Origin: Parahoeflea alexandrii
GTDB taxonomy: Bacteria > Pseudomonadota > Alphaproteobacteria > Rhizobiales > Rhizobiaceae
Direction: 5' to 3'
NCBI RefSeq assembly: GCF_027214025.1
Contig: NZ_JAPWHB010000005.1
Coordinates: 320,575-384,574 of the forward strand
DNA length: 64,000 bases
Shown here: positions 43,667 to 53,599 of the stretch, one piece after another
Numbering within the stretch: the first letter of the stretch is position 1
Layout of the letters: each line of letters opens with the position of its first letter
Position numbers and translations under genes: made by a program
The notes under the pieces: model-generated
What the model was told of the DNA's origin: nothing
The model's database searches: none
Seen by the model: only the letters and a program-made list of their open reading frames with translations

Positions 43667-45736
43667 TCAGACGTCTGCTGTCTGCATTTGGTCTGGCGTT
43701 CGTTTTGTGCTCTTTCGTGTCTTGCGGGGCACGTGTGAAATCACCTCTGGTCGCAGTCGAATCGCCGATGCCTTGAGCTCGGATGTGGGAGTGGGAAGCT
43801 TCCCCAATGCAGCCTGCATTAGCTTGAGGTGCGCCACTTCCGTATAGGTCCCCTCGTTCACATCCTTATTCACATGCCCGAGAATGTCCTTGCGGATTTC
43901 TGATCCGACGCCTGCCTGTTTCATTTCATTGTTGCACCAGTGACGGAACGAATGAAACACCTTTCGTTCCTCCTTCGCCTTTGGCAGTGCAGCCTCTTTC
44001 ATCTTCCGCCAGTCATCGTGGAAGACATCTCCCATGGGAGTGGATTCTGCGACAGCCAGAAGCTCCGGAAACAGCAGTGTGTGTTTTGTCTTTCTCAGCA
44101 ACTGGACATAGTCCATGAAGCCAAGGCGAATGAGTTCGGTATGTAATGGGACATGACGCTTCGACGCTTTTGTCTTCAAGCCGCGCACGTCGGTCGGGGT
44201 GAACTTCAATCCCCAAATGCCTTCAAATTCGGTGATGTCATCAAGCTGTAGGCCACAGATTTCTTCACGCCTCGCACCATGGTAGGCTGCAATCAGAGGC
44301 ACCCAATAACGTGCGTCATGAATTATGACATCGTCTGAATTGCCATCATTCGTGTCCGAGGTTGCGCCGGTCCAGATCGAAAGGCTGAACAACGCTTGAA
44401 GGTCACCGGTGGTGAATGGCGGGCGTCCATTCTCGGAGTTTCCGCGAGCCTTCGCACGAAGTTTCGAAATGCCATCGTAGCTCTCCCACGAATAGCCGTA
44501 GGCCTCGCACATTCCTGCAATATTGGCCATGTTGTTCATGTGCCGATTGATTGTCGCTTTTGTCAGGCCGACTTGATCTTTTGGGAGTTTCTCTGCGCGG
44601 GCAATAATTTCGCTGACCGGGATGATATGGTCCCGGGGCGATTTGCCATAATTCTTGGGGAACTTGAGCAGGACATCCCTGAACTGGGCGAGATGCTTTT
44701 GACCGACACGCGTTGGGTTGTCGTGTCCGAGAAAGCGTTCGAAGAGTTTGGCGAGTTGGATATGTTGCTTGAGTGTCTTGCTGTCCCACTCACCGAGAGC
44801 CACCTTTGCTTCGCCTGCAGCAGTGACAATATCTAACAGGCTACGATAGCTCTCATCTTCGATGTCAATGATGCTGTCGAGATCATCGGCGTCTTCGCTG
44901 AGCGCCACCTCTTCGGTAATCGGCTCTTCAGTCGTCACCGCAGATGGAGGAGGCGTCTCCGGTCTTTCTGCCACGGGCACTGGAATGCTATTTGGCACGG
45001 CGGGAGCAGGGGAGGCCGATCCAGTATCGACATCAACCGGAACCGATTGAGCGATCGGCCGTCGTGCTTCTTCGAGAAGGCCCGACTGGAGGAGTAGGTC
45101 GTCGTCATGACGCAGGCCGGTCCAACGGCGACCAGCGTCGAGAAGTGCTGCAGCCATTCCACGAAGATAGAGCTGCTCGGCCTGCTGCACATTGACCCTT
45201 GTTTCGGGAATGTTGAACTCTTCCATCAGCGCCACAATCCGCTGGCGTTTTGGCGGCATGACTCCGCGATCCCGAAAGGTTACAATCGTCTTGGCGACCA
45301 GCGTGATCATCTGCGCTTCAAGACCTGCAGCCAACATTTCCTTTTGCTCTATCTCGCCCACCGCAGCATCAATGCCCTGGGCCGCGAAGAGTCGGTATGC
45401 CCAGCCAGTCACGATGTCCGAGGTCCGCCCGCTCGGGGCACTGTCGCCATAGGCAAGTTCGGTGGCCGCGACGCGATCAAGGTTGGCGCTATGGGTGATA
45501 GCCACTTTTGTCAGGATACGTCGGGCGTCATCAGCAGAGATCATGGATTGTCTCATTCCGTGTAGTAGGTGCTCGCTGGCCCTTGTGACCTCGGCGGCAA
45601 TCGAACGGGCAATGTGCAACGACTTTGTCCGCAGGCTGACTTCAATGCCCGAACGGCAATCGGCCCGAAGCTGAATGGGCAATCGCCGCCTCCACCAATA
45701 GACCGCTCCGCGCCGGAACACATATTGTACACTCAT
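43667..45736 (-). CDS. int: Site-specific tyrosine integrase of the island
   Basis: A 689-residue recombinase from ATG 45,736 behind GGAGG. The N terminus (MSVQYVFRRGAVYWWRRRLP) is the short arm-type domain seen in proteobacterial integrases. A proline- and acid-rich linker (SPAPAVPNSIPVPVAERPET region) precedes the core-binding domain. The catalytic domain shows YHGARREEICGLQL (Arg I), VFHSFRHWCNNEM (His-x-x-Arg) and LGHVNKDVNEGTYTE with the last His/Tyr. About 250 residues longer than ordinary phage integrases. It lies beside tRNA-Gln whose 3' end is repeated at the far end, so it should catalyse insertion and excision. Confidence 0.92.
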   Translation of the reverse strand: MSVQYVFRRGAVYWWRRRLPIQLRADCRSGIEVSLRTKSLHIARSIAAEVTRASEHLLHGMRQSMISADDARRILTKVAITHSANLDRVAATELAYGDSAPSGRTSDIVTGWAYRLFAAQGIDAAVGEIEQKEMLAAGLEAQMITLVAKTIVTFRDRGVMPPKRQRIVALMEEFNIPETRVNVQQAEQLYLRGMAAALLDAGRRWTGLRHDDDLLLQSGLLEEARRPIAQSVPVDVDTGSASPAPAVPNSIPVPVAERPETPPPSAVTTEEPITEEVALSEDADDLDSIIDIEDESYRSLLDIVTAAGEAKVALGEWDSKTLKQHIQLAKLFERFLGHDNPTRVGQKHLAQFRDVLLKFPKNYGKSPRDHIIPVSEIIARAEKLPKDQVGLTKATINRHMNNMANIAGMCEAYGYSWESYDGISKLRAKARGNSENGRPPFTTGDLQALFSLSIWTGATSDTNDGNSDDVIIHDARYWVPLIAAYHGARREEICGLQLDDITEFEGIWGLKFTPTDVRGLKTKASKRHVPLHTELIRLGFMDYVQLLRKTKHTLLFPELLAVAESTPMGDVFHDDWRKMKEAALPKAKEERKVFHSFRHWCNNEMKQAGVGSEIRKDILGHVNKDVNEGTYTEVAHLKLMQAALGKLPTPTSELKASAIRLRPEVISHVPRKTRKSTKRTPDQMQTADV

Positions 45737-45853
45737 ACCAACCTCCGTTTGGAGGTGACGGATTCTCCCGAACTTCCGTTGGAGGACACCAATGTCAGAC
45801 ACGCGTGATGGACACTCGTGTCAGACAGTACTGTCCATCAGACGGCAAAATCT

Positions 45854-45865
45854 ATCCCCAGCTAA
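45854..45865. repeat. Island-end repeat, right copy
   Basis: ATCCCCAGCTAA, identical to 19,357-19,368 and in the same orientation, 49 bases inside the right attachment site between the integrase gene and tRNA-Gln. Confidence 0.45.
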
Positions 45866-45914
45866 CGAAAAAACGCTGGAAAATCAATCTTGTTCAGAGC
45901 TTGAAGAGGTCGAT

Positions 45915-45932
45915 TGGCTGGGGAACCTGGAT
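45915..45932. repeat. Right attachment site within tRNA-Gln
   Basis: TGGCTGGGGAACCTGGAT, the 3' terminal part of tRNA-Gln, repeated at 19,341-19,358. It marks the chromosomal junction next to the integrase. Confidence 0.9.
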
Positions 45933-45988
45933 TCGAACCAGGACTAACGGAGTCAGAGTCCGTGGGTCTACCGTTAACCTATTCCCCA
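45915..45988 (-). tRNA. tRNA-Gln (anticodon CUG)
   Basis: The reverse complement folds as a full cloverleaf. The acceptor stem is TGGGGAA with TTCCCCA, discriminator G and encoded CCA; the anticodon arm is ACGGA-CTCTGAC-TCCGT with anticodon CTG; the T arm carries GGTTCGAATCC. Length is 74 with CCA. The 18 bases at its 3' end are the attachment site of the island; the gene was kept intact by the insertion. Confidence 0.95.
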
Positions 45989-46232
45989 ACGCGGGCGGGC
46001 CGGAAAAATCGGGCCAGCGCGGCGGTGTATAACCAATAAACTCCGGCGATGCAAACCCGGAAACGGCAGTTTTTGTAAACTATTTGAACAATCGGTTCGC
46101 AAGCCGGTCCGCGCCGTCCGATTTCCCGCGATTTCACGATCTCAAAAAGGCTTTTGCGTTCTGTCGAGCGCTTTGCTAATCTGGCCCCAACGACAAACCG
46201 TGAAGCGCGAAGCGGGCCATTGCACGCCGCGC

Positions 46233-47783
46233 ATGACAGGACAGACCGTGAAAGACCTTCGGGACGGCGAAACGCCAGACGTGGGTGCATCACTGGCAGG
46301 TGAAAGGCCGTCTGGAAGCGCCGGCAAGGCAGCATCAGATGGTGTGAAACAGGGGCATGGAAAGATCGTGTCCCAAAGTTCGTCTTCTGATGCCACGCCA
46401 TCAGTGCGATCTTCAGCCAGTGAATCCACCTCCAGCAAGGGCGGCTCCGAGCCGCCGGGACGGCGCAGACGGCGGCGGCGGAAATCCGCGCGCAAGGCCG
46501 AGGGCAAGAATGCACCCGCCGCGGCTGCGACCGGCGCCCCGGCCGCACAGGCAAATACCCCGAAGCCAGGCGAGAAAAAAGGCCGCCGCCGGCGCCGCAA
46601 ATCCGGTCGCGAAATACAGGGACGCCCGCTGGCGCCGCAGAAGGCCGCGGGGCAGGCGAAGGCCCAGTCCGGTCCGGTCGCCGATGTGGCTGCGGGGCCG
46701 GCCCAGGCGGCTGGAGCTACGGCGCCCGCGATTCGGCGTCAGGCTGATGATCTGTATGCTGCACTCGATCTTGGCACCAACAATTGCCGCCTGCTGATCG
46801 CCCAGCCGACAAGGCCGGGCCAATTCCGGGTTGTCGATGCTTTCTCCCGCATTGTGAGGCTCGGCGAGGGGCTCGATGCCACCGGCGAGCTGTCCCAGGA
46901 CGCCATGGACCGGGCGGTCGAGGCCTTGAAGATCTGTGCCGGCAAGTTGAAGAACCGTCCGGTGCGGCGCCACCGGCTGATCGCCACCGAGGCCTGCCGC
47001 TCGGCGCGCAACGGCGTGGAATTCCTGGAACGGGTGCTCGCGGAAACCGGCCTGGAGCTTGAGATCGTCACCCGCGAAACCGAGGCCAGGCTGGCCGTGG
47101 CCGGCTGCTCGTCGCTCGTCGGCCACGAAACCGATGGCCTGGTGCTGTTCGACATCGGCGGCGGCTCCTCCGAGATCGCCATGATCGACCTGACCGAGAA
47201 CCGCTCGAACCGCCTGGCCAATCACATCAAGGCCTGGACCTCGCTGCCGGTCGGCGTGGTGACTCTGTCCGAGCGCCATGGCGGATGCCTGGTGACGCCG
47301 GAAGTGTTTCAGGCGATGGTCGAGGAAGTGGATGCGTTGCTGGCCGATTTCGTTCCGCCGTCGCTTCCGGCGTTCTCGGGCCTGGGCGCCGGGCGGATCC
47401 ATCTGCTGGGCACGTCGGGAACCGTGACCACGCTGGCCGGCCTGCATCTCGACCTGCCACGCTATGACCGCCGCAAGGTCGACGGGCTCTGGTTGTCGAA
47501 CGAGGATGTCGATCGCATGCTCGACAGGCTGTTGTCCTGGGATTTCGAGGCCCGTGCCGCCAATCCCTGCATCGGCGCCGACCGGGCCGATCTGGTGCTT
47601 GCCGGCTGCGCCATCCTGCAATCGATCCGCAAGCGCTGGCCATCCCAGCGGATGCGCGTCGCCGACCGGGGCTTGCGCGAGGGTCTGCTCAACGAAATGA
47701 TGGCGTCCGACGGCGCCTGGCGGCGGAGTGGGCGAAATTTCCGCCACCGCAATCAGCGGTCCGCCCAAGGGGAAAAACCATGA
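46233..47783 (+). CDS. ppx: Ppx/GppA family exopolyphosphatase
   Basis: About 516 residues from ATG 46,233 ([12 protein letters not shown]). The phosphatase core starts near residue 170 with [17 protein letters not shown], continues with [43 protein letters not shown] and [13 protein letters not shown]. These are the ASKHA phosphate and catalytic Glu motifs. The family removes phosphate from polyphosphate or pppGpp. The first 160 residues are a disordered, Arg/Lys/Ala-rich extension with runs such as [12 protein letters not shown], found in rhizobial homologues. Its stop overlaps rlmE (ATGA). Confidence 0.88.
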   Translation: MTGQTVKDLRDGETPDVGASLAGERPSGSAGKAASDGVKQGHGKIVSQSSSSDATPSVRSSASESTSSKGGSEPPGRRRRRRRKSARKAEGKNAPAAAATGAPAAQANTPKPGEKKGRRRRRKSGREIQGRPLAPQKAAGQAKAQSGPVADVAAGPAQAAGATAPAIRRQADDLYAALDLGTNNCRLLIAQPTRPGQFRVVDAFSRIVRLGEGLDATGELSQDAMDRAVEALKICAGKLKNRPVRRHRLIATEACRSARNGVEFLERVLAETGLELEIVTRETEARLAVAGCSSLVGHETDGLVLFDIGGGSSEIAMIDLTENRSNRLANHIKAWTSLPVGVVTLSERHGGCLVTPEVFQAMVEEVDALLADFVPPSLPAFSGLGAGRIHLLGTSGTVTTLAGLHLDLPRYDRRKVDGLWLSNEDVDRMLDRLLSWDFEARAANPCIGADRADLVLAGCAILQSIRKRWPSQRMRVADRGLREGLLNEMMASDGAWRRSGRNFRHRNQRSAQGEKP

Positions 47784-48496
47784 CCCGTCCTCCGACCGGA
47801 CCCACCGGGCGCAAGCTCGGACAGAAAGTCAAGCGCAAGAGCAAGCTCAAGGCCTCGTCCCGGCGCTGGATCGAGCGGCATCTCAACGATCCCTACGTCC
47901 AGCAGGCCAAGCAGGAAGGCTATCGCTCGCGCGCCGTCTACAAGCTTCTCGAAATCGACGCCAAGCACAAGATCCTCGACAAGGCGAAACGCATCATCGA
48001 CCTGGGCGCTGCCCCCGGCGGCTGGTCTCAGATCTCGGCGCAGGTGACCGATTCCACCGACGCGGACCCCAAGGTGGTCGCCATCGATTTTCTCGAAATG
48101 GATGGCCTTGCGGGTGTCAAGTTCCTGCAGATGGACTTTCTCGACGATGCGGCACCGCAGGCCCTGAAGGATGCGCTTGGCGGCGCTCCCGACGTGGTGC
48201 TGTCGGACATGGCGGCTCCCACCACCGGCCACCAGCGCACCGATCACCTCAGGACCATGCATCTGTGCGAGGTGGCGGCGCATTTCGCCATCGAGGTGCT
48301 GACGCCCGGCGGGCATTTTCTCGCCAAGACCTTCCAGGGAGGTACCGAGAATGATCTCCTGACCCTGCTCAAGCAGAATTTCAAGTCCGTCATCCACATC
48401 AAGCCACCGTCGTCACGGGCGGAGTCGGTCGAGATGTTCGTGCTCGCCAAGGGCTTCAAGGGCCGCAGCAATCCGGAGCTAGCTGCGGACGGGTGA
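47780..48496 (+). CDS. rlmE: 23S rRNA 2'-O-ribose U2552 methyltransferase RlmE (FtsJ)
   Basis: A 238-residue FtsJ-family enzyme. The basic N terminus ([20 protein letters not shown]) binds [16 protein letters not shown] provides the first catalytic Lys, [13 protein letters not shown] the SAM loop, [12 protein letters not shown] the catalytic Asp, and FLAKTFQGG the second Lys. It methylates the ribose of U2552 in the ribosomal A loop. ATG overlaps the ppx stop; the 3' end overlaps the convergent MFS gene by 18 bases. Confidence 0.93.
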   Translation: MTRPPTGPTGRKLGQKVKRKSKLKASSRRWIERHLNDPYVQQAKQEGYRSRAVYKLLEIDAKHKILDKAKRIIDLGAAPGGWSQISAQVTDSTDADPKVVAIDFLEMDGLAGVKFLQMDFLDDAAPQALKDALGGAPDVVLSDMAAPTTGHQRTDHLRTMHLCEVAAHFAIEVLTPGGHFLAKTFQGGTENDLLTLLKQNFKSVIHIKPPSSRAESVEMFVLAKGFKGRSNPELAADG

Positions 48497-49915
48497 GGCG
48501 GCGCGCGAGCCCGCCCGCTTCAGCGTATGGCCGGAGACGGCGTTGCCGGCATCCGGCGGCAGGGCAAGAAACGGCAGGATTGCGAGCGCCGTCAGGGCTG
48601 CGACAGCGAAGAAGGCTGTGTGAAACGCGCTCAGATCCAGCACGCCTCCATTCATCCTGGTCACCACCTCGACAATGCCGCCGGCAAGCGCAACCCCGAT
48701 GGCGATCGAGACCTGCTGGAAGGCCGACGTGATCGAGCTCGCCTGGGCTGCGGTTTTGGAGTCGATCTCGGAGAAGGTCAGCGCGTTGACCGAGGTGAAG
48801 AACATCGACCGCACCAGCCCGCTTGCGAACAGGATCACCAGCATCAGCACGATCGGTGTCGCTGGCGTGAACAACCCGTTGACCGCAATCGACAGCGACG
48901 CTCCGGCCGCTGCCACCAGCAGCGTGGTGCGGAAACCGCCAAGGCTGAGGATCCGCTTGATGGCGAATTTCATCACGATGGCGCCGGCTGCCGAGATGAA
49001 GGTGATCATGCCGGACTGGAACGGCGACATGCCGAACCCGAGCTGGAGCATCAGCGGCAGCAGAAAAGGCACCGCGCCCGAACCGACGCGAAACAGGTTC
49101 GAGCCAAGCAGCGACAGCGAAAAGGTCCGGTTCTTGAACAATTTTGGATCGAGCAGCGGCTTGGGATGGGCACGGGCGTGCCTGAGATAGGCTACGAGCG
49201 ACAGGACGCCCGCGGCTGTCGCTGCAATTCCCCACAGCGGCGGCAGCACCGGCAGGCTGATCACCGAGAGCCCGAACACGATCCCCGAGGCAGCTCCGCC
49301 CGACAGCAGGAAGCCAATCCAGTCCACCCTGTCGCGCACGCGGATACCGTCATCGGGAATGATCTTCAGCGCAAACGCGATGCCTGCCAGTCCGATCGGT
49401 ATGTTGATCAAAAAGATCCAGTGCCAGCTCAGGAAGGTGGTCAGGAAACCGCCGACGGGTGGACCGACCATCGGACCGACCAGCGCCGGTATCGTCAGCC
49501 ACGCCATGGCGCTGACCAGCTGCGATTTCTCCGTCGACCTTAGCAACACCAGCCGGCCGACAGGTGTCATCATGGCGCCGCCCATGCCCTGCAGAAACCG
49601 CGCGGCAACGAATTCCAGCAGGCTCCCGGACACCGCGCAGGCAATCGATCCGGCCAGAAACACGCCGATCGCGATGGCGAAAATACGCCGCGCGCCGAAC
49701 CGGTCGGCCATCCAGCCGGAAATCGGGATGAAGATCGCCAGCGACACCAGATAGGCCGTCAGTGCCAGCTTCAGCGAGATCGGGCTTGTCTGGATATCGG
49801 CGGCGATCGCCGGCAGCGCGGTGGCGATAACCGTCGAATCCATCTGTTCCATGAACAGGGCGACGGCCAGAACAAGCGGGATTGAGCGATTCACTGGCAA
49901 TATCCGTGGGAACAT
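48479..49915 (-). CDS. MFS multidrug exporter, DHA2 type
   Basis: A 478-residue major facilitator with about 14 hydrophobic segments. Motif D1 is at the start of TM1 ([19 protein letters not shown]), motif A-like [13 protein letters not shown] follows TM2, and motif C-like [12 protein letters not shown] is in TM5. The DHA2 family expels drugs and other amphiphiles with protons. Single gene, convergent with rlmE; ribosome binding site weak. Substrate unknown. Confidence 0.85.
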   Translation of the reverse strand: MFPRILPVNRSIPLVLAVALFMEQMDSTVIATALPAIAADIQTSPISLKLALTAYLVSLAIFIPISGWMADRFGARRIFAIAIGVFLAGSIACAVSGSLLEFVAARFLQGMGGAMMTPVGRLVLLRSTEKSQLVSAMAWLTIPALVGPMVGPPVGGFLTTFLSWHWIFLINIPIGLAGIAFALKIIPDDGIRVRDRVDWIGFLLSGGAASGIVFGLSVISLPVLPPLWGIAATAAGVLSLVAYLRHARAHPKPLLDPKLFKNRTFSLSLLGSNLFRVGSGAVPFLLPLMLQLGFGMSPFQSGMITFISAAGAIVMKFAIKRILSLGGFRTTLLVAAAGASLSIAVNGLFTPATPIVLMLVILFASGLVRSMFFTSVNALTFSEIDSKTAAQASSITSAFQQVSIAIGVALAGGIVEVVTRMNGGVLDLSAFHTAFFAVAALTALAILPFLALPPDAGNAVSGHTLKRAGSRAASPVRS

Positions 49916-50161
49916 GTGGCGCCCGCACCGGGGCTTGGAAGAAGGTTGTGCGTTTCGTCCGGTATCGCAGGAAATGGCCGCCGCTGAAAGGGTGACGCAA
50001 TGTCAATTGCGAGTGTCCCTCCGTTCACCGCCATGCCCGATACCGTTTGTTTGAGGGTTTCTGCGAAGCGCCGGGCGTCCTGTCACGCATCCATCTTCAA
50101 CGGTCTGCGGGCTGGCGGAAGGCGATCGAACCGCTCACGCCTTTGAAGATGCGGCACATCT

Positions 50162-51202
50162 TCAAAACAGCTTCGCCAGCAGTTCGATATAGTCGTAGCC
50201 GCCGTTCCGGCCGCCCAGCTGGTGGGCCAGAAAGGTTTCCTGCAGGCGCGCCACCTGAACCCGGGTTTGCCAGCGGGAATAGCAGTGATCTTCGTGATTG
50301 AAGAAGGCCGTCTCGACATGATTTCCGGAGTTGCGAAGTGCACGCGCAAGGATATGCGCATGTTCTGCCGGCGCAACCGTATCGGCGTTGCCGTGCGTGA
50401 TCAGAACCGCGCTCTCGATGCGCTGCGCCAGCTCAAGTTGCGCTGGGATAGCCGAGCTGATCTCTCCCTGGTCTGGCAGGCCGAGTTGCATGGGCCCGGT
50501 TGCCACAGCCTTTTGCGGCTTGAACGCGATCTGGCTATCCGGCGCGGACGGTGCTCGATCCATCCCTGTGGAATGCAGGATGGCGGCCTTGAACAACGAA
50601 GGTTCCAGCGCCATGCTCATGAGCGCGAGATAACCGCCCAGACCCGAACCAATCACCGCCAGCGCGGCCTTGTCGGCGATTTCCAGTTCGGTCAATCGCC
50701 TGGCCTCGTCGCGGATTGTTGCGGCGGTGCATCCGCCTGTGGTTTGGAACCCGGCTTGCGCGTCCGGGACACCACTGTTGTCTGCCAGCGCTCCGCAATC
50801 GATGGAGAGGACCGCATACCCGCGATTGGCCAGAAACCGAACCGTACGCTCGTGGTCCTGACTGGTGCCGCTTTTCGGCCGGCTGTCGACCATCACTACA
50901 GTCGGCAACGGTCCGGGATATGAACCGGTTTGCGGAAGGGTGAGGATCGCGCTCACCGCGCTTTCGGTTGCGGATGGGGCCTTCCATCCTATCTTCGTTC
51001 CCGGGTTCGATGCTGTTTCCTGCACGGCCCCATCGGCTCCGCTGCCGGAGTGGGCGGAAAACAGGTTATGAATGGCGATCAACGGCGGCAGCTGGGCAGC
51101 CTTCAAACCGGCATGCCTGGCCGGCTGATCCATGCTGACCAGCATGTACAGAAAGCAAAAGGACGCTGAAAAGGCAACGATCAGGACGAGCAGCTTCTTC
51201 AA
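50162..51202 (-). CDS. Membrane-anchored alpha/beta hydrolase, nucleophile Ser replaced
   Basis: A 346-residue protein with an N-terminal anchor or signal (KKLLVLIVAFSASFCFLYML). The alpha/beta hydrolase layout follows prolyl-oligopeptidase/dienelactone-hydrolase relatives: TVRFLANRGYAVLSIDC, the elbow VIGSGLGGYLALM, VLITHGNADTVAPAEHA (Asp) and FNHEDHCYS (His). At the elbow the expected G-x-S-x-G-G reads G-S-G-L-G-G, so the nucleophile position is Gly. It may be inactive or have shifted function. No operon partner. The 246-base gap upstream of the MFS start holds nothing recognisable. Confidence 0.65.
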   Translation of the reverse strand: MKKLLVLIVAFSASFCFLYMLVSMDQPARHAGLKAAQLPPLIAIHNLFSAHSGSGADGAVQETASNPGTKIGWKAPSATESAVSAILTLPQTGSYPGPLPTVVMVDSRPKSGTSQDHERTVRFLANRGYAVLSIDCGALADNSGVPDAQAGFQTTGGCTAATIRDEARRLTELEIADKAALAVIGSGLGGYLALMSMALEPSLFKAAILHSTGMDRAPSAPDSQIAFKPQKAVATGPMQLGLPDQGEISSAIPAQLELAQRIESAVLITHGNADTVAPAEHAHILARALRNSGNHVETAFFNHEDHCYSRWQTRVQVARLQETFLAHQLGGRNGGYDYIELLAKLF

Positions 51203-51439
51203 AATGGAGCTCCCTTATTGCATTTCCTATGCCGCGTATTTGAAGTACAATTCAACCCTAAATTTATATGGCGAAACGCTAAATCAGCGCGTTCGCCCCG
51301 CAAGCTTTCTTCATTGCACCGATTGTTCACTGTGTTGGTACGGTTCATTACGGTTTGCCGCTGCCGGCGGCGCTTGCCGAAAGGGGCGGCTGCGCCAATT
51401 CCTCGCTGTGCATCCATTTTCGCTTCGGAGGAATAAGCC

Positions 51440-51853
51440 CTGTCAACTTCAACCAGCCTGTCTCGCAGAGCTCTGTTCAGGGCTGCCGGCTTTGGCGCCG
51501 GCGCGCTCGCGCCTCCGCAACTGATGGTGCGCGCAGCAAAAGCGGATGTGCCGATGGCGGCAGCCCAACCGGCAGCTTTCAAGCGCTTTTCTCTCGGAGA
51601 CTTCGAGATTACCGTTCTGTCCGATGGCCATCGCGTCGTTCCCGGCCCGCAAGAGATCTTCGGCACCGACAAGACCGAGGAAGAGGCCGACAAGGCCAAA
51701 GCCGCTGCGCCCCGCAAGGCCGTCTTCGCCATGATCGCGGCCGACCGGCTGCTGTTCGTCGGCAACCACATGCCTTTCCCGTCCGCGGGTTTCATCGAGA
51801 CAGCCGCCGAAGGCTATCGCTTCATTCCCGAGACCTATCAGTTCGAACTCTGA
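51440..51853 (+). pseudogene. Decayed Tat-exported metallo-beta-lactamase-fold gene
   Basis: The frame opens without ATG, GTG or TTG: GGAGG lies eight bases before CTG 51,440. From there it reads LSTSTSLSRRALFRAAGFGA, a twin-arginine signal. FKRFSLGDFEITVLSDGHRV matches the N-terminal strands and DRLLFVGNHMPFPSAGFIE the C-terminal part of MBL-fold hydrolases, but the roughly 150 residues between, including the HxHxDH zinc motif, are deleted. ATG 51,524 gives a 109-residue remnant that cannot be active. A long AT-rich gap (51,203-51,420) precedes it. Confidence 0.6.
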
Positions 51854-52099
51854 GACTTTGCGTCATCCCGGTGTGAGAGCCAGGACCAGGGCAGCGATGC
51901 CCGGGTTTTTGTTTGCTAACGGGTTTTGTCTCTCCGGCGTGCCGAAAGTGTGCGCCGCAGCGAAATTCGGTGAGCAAACGCTCTCCGGCTCTTTCATAAG
52001 CCCGGGAAGCATGGTACTTGCCGCTGCCAACGCGAGATACCCGAAACAGCACCGGGCAGCCCGGTTCGGGCGGCCCCGAACAGACGGAGCCGACAGGCG

Positions 52100-53599
52100 A
52101 TGGCGACCATTATCCAATCCATTACCGGCGCAGAAGCGCTCACTTTTGATGACGTGCTGCTGCAGCCCGGGCATTCCGAGATCATGCCTGGTCAGGCCAA
52201 TATCGCGACACGTATTGCCCGGGATTTCGAGCTCAACCTTCCGATCATCTCCTCGGCGATGGACACGGTCACCGAGGCACGGCTTGCGATCGCGATGGCG
52301 CAAGCCGGCGGCATTGGCGTCATTCACCGCAACCTGACGCCTGAAGAACAGGCCGAGCAGGTTCATCAGGTCAAGAAATTCGAAAGCGGCATGGTCGTCA
52401 ATCCGGTGACCATCAGCCCGGAGGCGTCGCTGTCGGAAGCTTTGGCGTTGATGAAGGCGCATGGCATTTCCGGCATTCCGGTAGTTGAGCATCGCGGCGG
52501 CGGCAATGGGCCGGGTCACCTGGTCGGCATTCTGACCAACCGCGACGTGCGGTTTGCTTCCGACCCAAGTCAGAAGATCCGTGAGCTGATGACCCATGAG
52601 AACCTGATCACGGTCAAGGAAAGTGTCGAGCAGACCGAAGCCAAGCGGCTGCTGCACACGCATCGCATCGAAAAGCTGGTAGTGGTCGATGGTGAAGGGC
52701 GCTGTGTCGGCCTGATCACCGTCAAGGATATCGAGAAATCGCAGCTCAATCCGCACGCCTCCAAGGACGAGCAGGGACGGCTGCGTGCCGCTGCCGCCAC
52801 TTCGGTCGGTGAAGACGGTTTCGAGCGCGCCGAGCGGCTGATTGCGGCCGGTGTCGACCTCCTGGTCATCGACACTGCGCATGGCCATTCGCAGCGGGTG
52901 CTCGATGCCGTGACCCGCGCCAAGAAGCTCTCCAATTCGGTGCGCATCATGGCCGGAAACGTGGCGACCGCGGAAGGGACGAAGGCTCTCATCGATGCCG
53001 GCGCCGACGCCGTCAAGGTCGGTATCGGACCCGGCTCGATCTGCACAACGCGCATTGTCGCCGGCGTCGGCGTACCGCAGCTCTCGGCCATCATGAGCGC
53101 CGTTGACGAGGCGCAGAAACACGGCATTCCGGTTATCGCCGATGGCGGCATCAAATATTCGGGCGATCTGGCCAAGGCGATCGCCGCCGGCGCGTCGGCG
53201 GTCATGATAGGCTCTCTGCTCGCAGGCACCGATGAAAGCCCGGGCGAGGTCTATCTGCACCAGGGCCGCTCGTTCAAGGCCTATCGCGGCATGGGCTCTG
53301 TCGGCGCCATGGCGCGCGGCTCCGCCGACCGCTACTTCCAGGCCGAGGTCCGCGACACGCTCAAGCTGGTGCCGGAAGGTATCGAGGGACAGGTTCCCTA
53401 CAAGGGACCGGTATCGGGCGTGCTGCACCAGCTCGCCGGCGGCCTCAAGGCGGCCATGGGCTATGTCGGTGCCTCGGACCTGAAGAACTTCCACGACCGG
53501 GCGACCTTTGTCCGCATCTCCGGAGCAGGTCTGCGCGAAAGCCATACGCACGACGTCACCATCACCCGTGAAAGCCCCAACTACCCCGGCGCCATGTGA
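52100..53599 (+). CDS. guaB: Inosine-5'-monophosphate dehydrogenase
   Basis: A 499-residue [23 protein letters not shown] opens the barrel; two CBS domains follow ([20 protein letters not shown] and [20 protein letters not shown]). The catalytic loop is [18 protein letters not shown] with the active Cys; the flap region is [16 protein letters not shown]. It oxidises IMP to XMP in GMP synthesis. Complete and of normal length. The 246 bases before it show no riboswitch that I can identify. Its stop overlaps the following gene (TGATG). Confidence 0.96.
   Translation: MATIIQSITGAEALTFDDVLLQPGHSEIMPGQANIATRIARDFELNLPIISSAMDTVTEARLAIAMAQAGGIGVIHRNLTPEEQAEQVHQVKKFESGMVVNPVTISPEASLSEALALMKAHGISGIPVVEHRGGGNGPGHLVGILTNRDVRFASDPSQKIRELMTHENLITVKESVEQTEAKRLLHTHRIEKLVVVDGEGRCVGLITVKDIEKSQLNPHASKDEQGRLRAAAATSVGEDGFERAERLIAAGVDLLVIDTAHGHSQRVLDAVTRAKKLSNSVRIMAGNVATAEGTKALIDAGADAVKVGIGPGSICTTRIVAGVGVPQLSAIMSAVDEAQKHGIPVIADGGIKYSGDLAKAIAAGASAVMIGSLLAGTDESPGEVYLHQGRSFKAYRGMGSVGAMARGSADRYFQAEVRDTLKLVPEGIEGQVPYKGPVSGVLHQLAGGLKAAMGYVGASDLKNFHDRATFVRISGAGLRESHTHDVTITRESPNYPGAM

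Noticed and set aside
19341-45914. Integrative conjugative element
   Set aside because: No relaxase, coupling protein or type IV secretion gene is visible, so only an integrase-bounded island is supported.
46413-47768. 451-codon minus-strand frame
   Set aside because: Antisense to the ppx gene with clear catalytic motifs on the plus strand.
51854-52099. Purine riboswitch before guaB
   Set aside because: No purine aptamer core could be found in the leader.
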